IMG/VR virus record: IMGVR_UViG_3300021475_000047
Span: 1-28,162 of that record
Length of the DNA: 28,162 nucleotides
Direction: 5' to 3' (one strand)
Origin: a virus
This document shows, piece after piece, positions 8,619 to 14,895 of the stretch. The notes under the pieces are model-generated. The model was not told where the DNA came from and did no database searches. It saw only the letters and a list, made by a program, of their open reading frames with translations. Every line of letters begins with the position of its first letter. The first letter of the stretch is position 1. The position numbers were made by a program, and so were the translations under genes.

Positions 8619-8658
8619 AAATTTTTTTCTGGGGAATTTCAATTTACAGGAGAAATAG
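8619..8658 (+). promoter_or_regulatory. AT-rich intergenic element before the gp10-like gene
   Basis: A 40-base gap in an otherwise tightly packed cluster contains AAATTTTTTTCTGGGGAAT and then CAGGAG as ribosome site for the GTG at 8659. The T-run has no upstream stem, so it is not a standard terminator. A closely similar string is at 23904-23924. A promoter or upstream activating element is possible; no convincing -35/-10 pair is seen. Confidence 0.3.
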
Positions 8659-10224
8659 GTGAGACTGCCGTTAGTTGGTGGAGCATACTCAGCGCGATCT
8701 AATATTGCAAGCTGCACGAGGGCGATTAACCTCTACCCGGAGGTCAATCCGCGGGAGTTCGCGGTTGTCCCGATGACCCATTATCAGAGGCCTGGGTTGC
8801 AATTCATAACGAATGATCCGGCCAATCTGACGCAGGTGCGAGGGATTTGGAGCAGATCGGACTCGAATGGGGCTTATGTGGTTATTGGAGCCACTGTCTA
8901 TTATCTGGACAATGCGCTGAATTTGACTGCTATTGGGACCATCGGCTCCGTCGATGGTCCGGTGAGTATGACGGATAATGGTGTGACGTGTATGCTGGTG
9001 GATGGATCGGCGAATGGCTACTTTATTCAGTTTGTGGGGAATGTGTTCTCTGTGATTAATGATACGACAGGGACATTTACGGGCGCGACCTCCGTTGATA
9101 CGCTGGACACGTTCATTATTTGGGGATTTCTGAACTCTAATTTTTTTGGATCTACGCTGGCTGGGAGTGTGACATTTGATCCGCTCTATTTTGCGGCGAA
9201 GGCTGCTTTTCCTGATCCGCTAAAAAGGCTGATTGTGAATAAGAGGGAAATTATTCTGTTGGGGGCGAAGAGGAGTGAGATTTGGTATAATACAGGAGGG
9301 GCTCAGTTTCCGTTTGCGCTGCTTCCGGGTATTTATGTTCAGCAAGGGATACTTGCGCCCTACTCGGCGGCGTTCCAGAATATTGAGGTTTATTGGTTGG
9401 CGGGGAATGAGCAGGGGCAGGGTATTGTTATGATGCAGAGGGGGTATGAAACGAGGCGGATCTCTAATCACGCACTGGAGTATCAGATGAGGCAGATGGC
9501 TTCAAATGGGACTATCCAGGATGCGGTGGGGTTCACCACCCAGGTTGACGGGCACATCTTTTATGTGCTGACATTCCCGGCTGGTGATCAGACCTGGGTT
9601 TATGATGCGTCGGTCACTGATCCGAATGATGCGTGGCATCAGTGGGCTTGGACAGATTATCAGGGGTCGCTGCATAAGTCGAGAGCTTATTGTGGAGCAT
9701 TTATGCAGAATGCTGTGTGGGGAGACCAGAATGGGTTGTTTGTCTGCGGGGATTGGCAGAATGGGAGTCTGTATTTCCTCAATCCGAACTACTATTATGA
9801 TGACGCGGCTGAGTTGAAGACTACTGTGGCTGGGTATCCGCCGAGTAATCAGCCGGGGCCGATAAGCTGGATTAGGACTTTCCATCATATTGGGAAGGCG
9901 AGGGCGCAGGGAACTATGCAAGAGGGGATGGCAGACGGGAGAAGGATTAAATTTAATTTTGTGTATGCTGACATTGATGCGGGGCAGGTGCCGCTGGATG
10001 CGGATGGGAACCCGATGATTACGCTGAGGTGGAGTGATGATAGAGGGAATACGTGGAAGAATGGGATTTTGCAGCCGTATGGGCCGCAAGGGAAATATGA
10101 CACCTGGCCGACTTGGAGGGGGCTTGGGATGGCGAGGGATCGGATCTTCGAGTTGAGCTTCTCGGCTGCTGGAGAGACAGCGCTGAATGGAGCATGGCTC
10201 GACGCAGAAATTTTAGACTCGTGA
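8659..10224 (+). CDS. P22 gp10-like packaged-DNA stabilisation / tail hub protein
   Basis: 521 residues, GTG start with AGGAG six bases upstream. The N-terminus MRLPLVGGAYSARS, then CTRAINLYPEVNP, is characteristic of phage gp10-family hub proteins. Later features are FGSTLAGSVTFDPLYFAAKA, INSIDE-type beta-propeller-like repeats (KREIILLGAKRSEIWYNTG), IYVQQGILAPYSA, WLAGNEQGQGIVMMQRGYE, and a C-terminal ITLRWSDDRGNTWKNG followed by WRGLGMARDRIFELSFS. In P22, gp10 is a hexameric ring closing the portal and binding the tail needle; this protein is about 50 residues longer. The stop codon lies inside a perfect 16-bp hairpin. Confidence 0.75.
   Translation: MRLPLVGGAYSARSNIASCTRAINLYPEVNPREFAVVPMTHYQRPGLQFITNDPANLTQVRGIWSRSDSNGAYVVIGATVYYLDNALNLTAIGTIGSVDGPVSMTDNGVTCMLVDGSANGYFIQFVGNVFSVINDTTGTFTGATSVDTLDTFIIWGFLNSNFFGSTLAGSVTFDPLYFAAKAAFPDPLKRLIVNKREIILLGAKRSEIWYNTGGAQFPFALLPGIYVQQGILAPYSAAFQNIEVYWLAGNEQGQGIVMMQRGYETRRISNHALEYQMRQMASNGTIQDAVGFTTQVDGHIFYVLTFPAGDQTWVYDASVTDPNDAWHQWAWTDYQGSLHKSRAYCGAFMQNAVWGDQNGLFVCGDWQNGSLYFLNPNYYYDDAAELKTTVAGYPPSNQPGPISWIRTFHHIGKARAQGTMQEGMADGRRIKFNFVYADIDAGQVPLDADGNPMITLRWSDDRGNTWKNGILQPYGPQGKYDTWPTWRGLGMARDRIFELSFSAAGETALNGAWLDAEILDS
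8936..8960 (+). repeat. Perfect 9-bp inverted repeat inside the gp10-like gene
   Basis: 8936-8944 pairs perfectly with 8952-8960 around a 7-nt loop. It is intragenic with no T-run downstream. Confidence 0.55.
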
Positions 10225-10246
10225 AGCAGAGCTTCACGAGTCTAAA
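10212..10246 (+). terminator. Perfect 16-bp hairpin wrapped around the gp10-like stop codon
   Basis: 10212-10227 pairs perfectly with 10231-10246 around an AGA loop. It is the longest perfect stem in the window. The TGA at 10222-10224 is inside the left arm, and the AAGGAG ribosome site of the next gene begins at the base of the right arm. No T-run follows. It may act as an mRNA 3'-end stabiliser or attenuator, or may couple translation of the two genes. Confidence 0.55.
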
Positions 10247-10255
10247 GGAGATGTA

Positions 10256-10723
10256 GTGGGAGTTAATCCGTACCAATTTTCGTCGGCTTATCCCAAGGAC
10301 TTCCAGATTGTGGATAGTCTGGGGCAGCTGCAGCCTGCGTGGCAATATTTCTTTCAGGCGCTGTGGGCGAAGACAGGTGGCGGCTCAACGACTATCAATA
10401 ACTCGTATGTGGTGATTGAGACGCCTTCTGGGCCGGTTATCTCGGGTCCGGGACCGAGCAATGGAACGCCAATCGGTGGTGGACCGCTGCCGAAAGAGCC
10501 TCCTGTTGTGCAGACGCTGGTTACGAGCCCGTGGGCTTTTAGGGCTACGGCGAATGGGTTTATGGCACTGTCTGGGGGTGAGGTGGACTATTCGAGGGAT
10601 GGGACCAACTATTATAAGGCGTCTATGCTGGGTGGGCAGATCTTGATGGTGGAGGGCGATCACATAAACGTGATCTGGTATGGGCCAACTCCCTCGGCCA
10701 TCTGGTTTCCAGGAGGCTTCTGA
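10256..10723 (+). CDS. Unknown tail/virion protein
   Basis: 155 residues, GTG start five bases after AAGGAG. The N-terminal ~35 residues are aromatic (NPYQFSSAYPKDFQIVD, then PAWQYFFQALWAKTGG); a Ser/Thr/Pro/Gly linker (about 40-75) follows, then a beta-rich C-terminal domain (SPWAFRATANGFMALSGG, then GTNYYKASMLGG and VIWYGPTPSAIWFPGGF). In P22 the gene after gp10 is the tail needle gp26, but this protein shows no long coiled coil, so it is not a clear needle. It overlaps the next start as TGATG. Virion location is inferred from context. Confidence 0.55.
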   Translation: MGVNPYQFSSAYPKDFQIVDSLGQLQPAWQYFFQALWAKTGGGSTTINNSYVVIETPSGPVISGPGPSNGTPIGGGPLPKEPPVVQTLVTSPWAFRATANGFMALSGGEVDYSRDGTNYYKASMLGGQILMVEGDHINVIWYGPTPSAIWFPGGF

Positions 10724-11289
10724 TGCATGAGCCATTCATCATCTTTGCCCTGCCGCGGAGTCGGACTGCCTGGCTTAGTCACTGGTTGTCCTATATTAAG
10801 GATGGGAGCCGGGTTAAGTCGGTGGGGCATGATGCGTTCAGCAAATGTTCTTCCCTTGAAGAGTGCTTATCACTCTTCGAGACTCTGAATGGAACTGTGG
10901 AGACTGGGGCTGCCTTTGCTTATTCCGTTCTCCGAGATAGGCTGCCGAAGGCGAAGCTTCTGGTAGTGCAGCGGGAGCCTATGGATTGTCTACACAGCCT
11001 GATGAAGAAGGGGATTACAGTTGACCCAGATGATTGGGCTCAGAGGGTTAGGGATTTGTGGACTGTGAGTGCAAGTGGGGTGAGGACGGTTGCTTATCAG
11101 GATTTGGATCTGGAGAGCTGTGCGAGGTGGATTTGGGAGTACTGTTTGGATGTTCCGTGGGATGTCCAATGGTGGGCTCAATGGACTCCCATTAATGTGC
11201 AAGTGGATATGCAGAAGAGGGTTGAGGAGCTGAGGAAGAATGCGGATAGGGTTGCACAACTGAAGCTGGAGATTGCAAATGCTAGCTGA
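10723..11289 (+). CDS. Sulfotransferase-like P-loop protein
   Basis: 188 residues. The N-terminal strand-loop-helix FIIFALPRSRTAWLSHWL (residues 5-22) matches the 5'-phosphosulfate-binding loop of sulfotransferases (hxxxPRSxTxWL). A second region, AKLLVVQREPMDCLHSLMKKG (about 77-97), resembles the 3'-phosphate-binding strand, where Arg and Ser are expected (R-x-P-x-D-x-x-x-S). It is shorter than most host sulfotransferases. The C-terminal ~25 residues are a charged helix. Such proteins are seen in some phage structural clusters, where the substrate is unknown. It may sulfate a surface or metabolite, or be non-catalytic. It overlaps the downstream gene by 11 bases. Confidence 0.6.
   Translation: MHEPFIIFALPRSRTAWLSHWLSYIKDGSRVKSVGHDAFSKCSSLEECLSLFETLNGTVETGAAFAYSVLRDRLPKAKLLVVQREPMDCLHSLMKKGITVDPDDWAQRVRDLWTVSASGVRTVAYQDLDLESCARWIWEYCLDVPWDVQWWAQWTPINVQVDMQKRVEELRKNADRVAQLKLEIANAS
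10858..10878 (+). repeat. Perfect 8-bp inverted repeat in the sulfotransferase-like gene
   Basis: 10858-10865 pairs with 10871-10878 around CTTAT. It is a short member of the hairpin population and could be chance on its own. Confidence 0.4.
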
Positions 11290-11788
11290 GGCTGCGCCGC
11301 ACAGATTTGTAAGAGTTCAAAGGGAGGCATTTGAGGCCATCTGGCCTGCAATAAGAGATCTGACGAGGGCTCATGCCAAGGAGGTTGAGCCGGAGGGGAG
11401 TCCGAGGCCGTTCAAGCTGGACGTGGCAAGGATTATTCAGGCGGATCGGCTGGGATTTATTAGATGGTTTACGCTGAGGGTAGACGGTGAGATCTATGGA
11501 TACTGTTCGTGGAATGTGAGCTGGGATCTGGAGAGTGAGGGGTTGCCCATTGCTACGCAGGGAGCGTGGTATGTTGGGGAGGGTGCTCCGTGGGGAGGGG
11601 CTGCCAAGCTGTTCATGGTCTCTCTGGATGAGCTGAAGAAGATTGGCGTGCAGTGTGTGTTTCCGCATCATAGGCTTCAAGGCAGGGGTATGAGATTGGG
11701 ACGGTTCTTCCAAAGTCTGGGAGCCGTTCCTATTCAACAGACTTACATGCTTTGGGTTGGCGAACGCCCACCCCAAGAGGAGGCGTAG
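11279..11788 (+). CDS. GNAT-type acetyltransferase-like protein
   Basis: 169 residues. The ATG at 11279 is preferred because GGAG lies seven bases upstream within the end of the previous gene; an upstream TTG at 11273 is the alternative. The sequence follows phage GNAT-like families: GFIRWFTLRVDGEIYGYCSW (about 59-78), the acidic/aromatic region TQGAWYVGEGAPWGGAAKLF, a helix AKLFMVSLDELKKIG, HHRLQGRGMRLGRFFQSLG (about 130-148) resembling the acetyl-CoA-binding and terminal region, and a final strand QQTYMLWVG. Its partner is the sulfotransferase-like gene with which it overlaps. The substrate is unknown. These relatives are often found near fibre or ejection genes. Confidence 0.6.
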   Translation: MLAEAAPHRFVRVQREAFEAIWPAIRDLTRAHAKEVEPEGSPRPFKLDVARIIQADRLGFIRWFTLRVDGEIYGYCSWNVSWDLESEGLPIATQGAWYVGEGAPWGGAAKLFMVSLDELKKIGVQCVFPHHRLQGRGMRLGRFFQSLGAVPIQQTYMLWVGERPPQEEA

Positions 11789-12586
11789 ATGCCATCACTT
11801 GGCATTGGAGCAGTAGCTGCCTTAGGAGCGGCTGGATCTATTGGTGGTGGGCTTATCTCGGCTGGTGGAGCGCAGGCTGCGGCCAATGAACAGTTGCAGG
11901 CTACGCAGCTGGGCATCCAGTATCAGATACAAAATAAGGCGCAGCTGCAGGGGATGCTGCAGCCCTATATGAATACTGGACAGTCTGGATTAAATCAGCT
12001 GACAGCGAATATCGGTTCTCTGACTACGCCGTTCAATCCCACGATGGCCAGCCTGGCTGCTACGCCGGGCTACCAGTTTACGCTGGGACAGGGTGAGCAG
12101 GGAGTGGCGAACGCTTACTCGGGGCAAGGGCTTGGGGCGGGTGTGACTGGTGGTGCGACTGCGATGACGCCTTCTGGTCCAGGGGCGAAGGGCGCGATCA
12201 ATTATGCGGAGAATCTGGCGAGCACTACATATCAGCAGCAGTTTCAGAATTACTTGGGGCAGAATTCGCAGCTGTTTAATATGATGATGGGACAGGCTGG
12301 ACTGGGAGAGCAGGCGGCGGGGACGTATGGCGGGGTGAGCCAGAGTGCGACGAATGCGATCTCGGGGCTGACGAGTGCGGGTGGGGCGGCACAGGCGGCT
12401 GGGACGCAGAGTGCGGCCAATGCGATTGGGCAAGGTGTGACTGGTGCGACGAGTGGGCTAAGCAACTTTGCGCTGCTTAACTCGCTTGGGGGCGGAAGTC
12501 TGTTTGGGGGAGGTGGCGGGCTGAGCGACTCTACGTTGACGAGTGGGATCAATGCAGTATATGGTAATCCGGCAGGCGGAGCATAG
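11789..12586 (+). CDS. Ejection-type internal virion protein (P22 gp7 / p32-like)
   Basis: 265 residues, strong GAGGAGG ribosome site. The N-terminus (about 4-32) is a Gly/Ala hydrophobic segment with small-residue spacing (GIGAVAALGAAGSIGGGL) able to span or insert in a membrane. A central coiled region (EQLQATQLGIQYQIQNKAQLQGML) follows, and then ATPGYQFTLGQGEQGVANAY, a pattern typical of phage 'DNA transfer protein p32' / gp7-type ejection proteins. The remainder is Gly/Ala/Ser/Gln-rich. In P22, gp7, gp20 and gp16 leave the head with the DNA and help it cross the cell envelope. The position at the head of the ejection block agrees. Confidence 0.7.
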   Translation: MPSLGIGAVAALGAAGSIGGGLISAGGAQAAANEQLQATQLGIQYQIQNKAQLQGMLQPYMNTGQSGLNQLTANIGSLTTPFNPTMASLAATPGYQFTLGQGEQGVANAYSGQGLGAGVTGGATAMTPSGPGAKGAINYAENLASTTYQQQFQNYLGQNSQLFNMMMGQAGLGEQAAGTYGGVSQSATNAISGLTSAGGAAQAAGTQSAANAIGQGVTGATSGLSNFALLNSLGGGSLFGGGGGLSDSTLTSGINAVYGNPAGGA

Positions 12587-12595
12587 GAGGCTTAA

Positions 12596-13258
12596 ATGCC
12601 GAATGGGAATATGATGTCTCCTATGGGAATGCCAGGTGGGCTGCCTCCAGGAATACCGATGGGAGGGGCTGCTCCTGGAGGTCCACCGCAAGGCGGACCT
12701 CCTCCGAATGCGCTGGCGAAGCCTGCTCCTCCGCCGGGGCAGACTCCGGGTGGCTTTTCTGTGGAGCAGCATGTTGAGCAGAATTGGCAACAGGCGGAAG
12801 CCCAACATAAGCTGATAAAAGCTTCTATGAAAAGGATGAATGTTGCAAAAACTATGCTGGACTCCCTGAAGAAGAAGGGGGATCAGATCCAGGTGGAGGA
12901 TGTGATCGAGGGGGCCGGGACGATGGTGGGGGCTGGGTTTAGCCCGACGGCGCTAGCGCAGATGTTGGCGCAGATGCCGACGACTGGTGGGGAGGCGCTG
13001 CAGGCGTGGGTCGAGCAGCAGGATCAGAGAGCCCAGCAGATGGATCAACAGCTGCAAGCGAAATATAAGGCGTCCGCTGTTCACAGGGCTATTACTGGTA
13101 TGGCCTCCCTTCACGTCCACTCAATCAAGCAGGGGCATTTGAAAGCGCAAGCTGCTATGCCTGGATCTAGCGGTCCAGGTAATGCATTAAGCCCACAACA
13201 GCCGGATGAGGAAGCTGATCAGGCTCCTGTTTCGGCGGAAGCCGAAACAGGAGACTGA
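12596..13258 (+). CDS. Internal virion protein of unknown function
   Basis: 220 residues, AGGAGG ribosome site. Residues 1-55 are Met/Pro/Gly-rich and probably disordered. Residues about 56-190 are predicted helical with Gln-rich heptads (HVEQNWQQAEAQHKLIKASM, QDQRAQQMDQQLQAKYKAS). A Ser/Pro/Glu tail ends in VSAEAETGD. There is no enzyme motif. The final codons lie in a perfect 13-bp hairpin. Its position between gp7-like and larger ejection genes suggests a helper or a component of the ejected complex. Confidence 0.55.
   Translation: MPNGNMMSPMGMPGGLPPGIPMGGAAPGGPPQGGPPPNALAKPAPPPGQTPGGFSVEQHVEQNWQQAEAQHKLIKASMKRMNVAKTMLDSLKKKGDQIQVEDVIEGAGTMVGAGFSPTALAQMLAQMPTTGGEALQAWVEQQDQRAQQMDQQLQAKYKASAVHRAITGMASLHVHSIKQGHLKAQAAMPGSSGPGNALSPQQPDEEADQAPVSAEAETGD
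12677..12702 (+). repeat. Hairpin with GCAA tetraloop and one mismatch, intragenic
   Basis: 12677-12684 pairs with 12695-12702 (8 bp), and after one A-C mismatch 2 bp more close a GCAA loop. The same tetraloop occurs at 7280-7283. It lies in the Gly/Pro-coding region, which favours GG/CC runs. Confidence 0.5.
13224..13253 (+). promoter_or_regulatory. Perfect 13-bp hairpin between gene end and next ribosome site
   Basis: 13224-13236 pairs perfectly with 13241-13253 around GGAA. The right arm includes AGGAG, the likely ribosome site for the ATG at 13260, and the stop codon (13256-13258) follows immediately. Base pairing would hide the downstream ribosome site until ribosomes translating the upstream gene open it. 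This predicts coupled translation. Confidence 0.55.
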
Positions 13259-13259
13259 G

Positions 13260-14888
13260 ATGCCTGGATTAATTCCGGACGCCACTGGACAGCCTGGTGG
13301 AACGGGGATGGAGAATCCATTTGGGATGGCTAACTCCCTCATGGATTTTCAAAATAAGGCTAACCAGAATAGGAAGTTTCAGGCGGAGTTCATGGCCAAT
13401 CAGGCGCTTGGAGAGATTATGGCCCATGCTCCGTCTATGGAGGAAGGGCTTAACCAGGCACAGAAAGATCCGATGATTATGGGATTTGGGGGTGAAGGGC
13501 TGTTGAACGCGCGAAACACTGCGATGGTGCAGGCGCAGACAAGACAGATTGGAATGAATATCGCGGCTGCTAAGACGAAGCTGGGACAGGACTCGTTTCT
13601 TAATGTAGCGACAGCTGGGTTGCAAGGTGCGGATGATCCTCAAAACTGGAATAAGTATTTTGATACTGCGATGAAGGGGGTTGACCCGGCTGCGATGGAT
13701 TTTGTTAAGCCGAGAGTTGATGCGCTGAAGGAGGGGATTGCAGCCAAAATTCAGGGGCTGAATATGAATGACCCTGCGCAGAGGGCGCAGGCGCAGAAAG
13801 CTATTCAGACGCTGGTTGCTGGTGGGTTCATTGGGGCAAACGGCGACATGAGCAAACTGTCGGCAGTTCTGCCTACCACTTCAGTCGATCAACAGGGTGT
13901 TCCGTATCAAGTCCCGTCTGCAGTAGGACGTATACGGGGTGAGACTGAAACTCCAATTCCTGGGCAGGTGCCTCAGCCGCAGGCTCCGCCGGAAGCTACG
14001 ACATTCACTAACTCAGCAACTGGAGCTAGCGCTCCGGTTGACGTGTCAGGGGTCACTCCATATCTGGTTAGGGATAGGCAGGGAAATCCGGTTACTACTG
14101 TACAAGGGAGAAATCTTATCGACCAAGCCAAGTTTGGGGATATGGATAAAAATCTCAAGGAGCAGCATAGTGGACCAGAACTGACTGCCTATAATGGTGA
14201 TAGGAGTATGCTTAATAGCCTTGGCCAAATGCAAGCAGCTTCTGATGATTTGACAGCACGAGGCGGCTTTACAGTCCCTGGATTGTTTGGTACGGCTAGA
14301 GGAGCCATCTCGAATGCATTGGAGACTTTTGAGAATATTACAGGGACAAAACTTACTGGAGATGCAGCATTGCCTGCTAAGGATGCGGATGCTCAGGTCA
14401 TTAATAAGTGGGCTCATGCTCTACCATTTGCCCTAAAAAATAACCTCGACGGAACAAACGGACGAGGACTGGGTGTACTGATGGAAGCTGCAGCGGCCGT
14501 ACCAAGCTTAGAAAATACTCCGTTGGGATTTAAGGTGTTGACTGCGGGGCTGAAAGCGCTGGCCAACTGGGATATCGGGAAGTATGAGTTTAAGGAGAAG
14601 TATTTGGCGCATCCGGGAAATAGCAGTGGGTCGCTGCTTGGGTCGGATGTAGCCTATAATAAGGTTTCGACTCCGCTCGGCGAGGCTATGAAAGAGCTGT
14701 CAAAAGAGGGAATTGTATTAGATGGAACCCACATAAAATTTACTGATGATACGAAACTGACGCAGGCTTATCAAAGGGGTCTGTTCGGGAAGCAGAAAGA
14801 TAATCCGGATGATCCGGATGGCCCTGCAGAGAAAGCAATGGATGACATGTATGACGTCATGCATCCAGATCTGAAGCCGAAGAAATAG
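13260..14888 (+). CDS. Large internal virion / ejection protein (putative gp20 position)
   Basis: 542 residues. The ATG at 13260 is chosen because AGGAG lies seven bases upstream; the frame is open further back but overlaps the previous gene. The N-terminal half is Met/Gln/Asn-rich and helical (FQNKANQNRKFQAEFMANQA). A central disordered Pro/Gln/Thr region (about 220-290) follows. The C-terminal half has WAHALPFALKNNLDGTNGRG and ALKALANWDIGKYEFKEKYL-type helical segments. No catalytic signature is evident. Length and place between a gp7-like and a 770-residue protein suggest an ejection protein analogous to P22 gp20, but sequence similarity was not recognised by eye. Confidence 0.55.
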   Translation: MPGLIPDATGQPGGTGMENPFGMANSLMDFQNKANQNRKFQAEFMANQALGEIMAHAPSMEEGLNQAQKDPMIMGFGGEGLLNARNTAMVQAQTRQIGMNIAAAKTKLGQDSFLNVATAGLQGADDPQNWNKYFDTAMKGVDPAAMDFVKPRVDALKEGIAAKIQGLNMNDPAQRAQAQKAIQTLVAGGFIGANGDMSKLSAVLPTTSVDQQGVPYQVPSAVGRIRGETETPIPGQVPQPQAPPEATTFTNSATGASAPVDVSGVTPYLVRDRQGNPVTTVQGRNLIDQAKFGDMDKNLKEQHSGPELTAYNGDRSMLNSLGQMQAASDDLTARGGFTVPGLFGTARGAISNALETFENITGTKLTGDAALPAKDADAQVINKWAHALPFALKNNLDGTNGRGLGVLMEAAAAVPSLENTPLGFKVLTAGLKALANWDIGKYEFKEKYLAHPGNSSGSLLGSDVAYNKVSTPLGEAMKELSKEGIVLDGTHIKFTDDTKLTQAYQRGLFGKQKDNPDDPDGPAEKAMDDMYDVMHPDLKPKK

Positions 14889-14895
14889 GTGAACT

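Noticed and set aside
10251-10256. ATG-TAG minimal ORF between gp10-like and the next gene
   Set aside because: The ATG is directly against the ribosome site, so it is unlikely to be used. It is noted only as part of the hairpin region.
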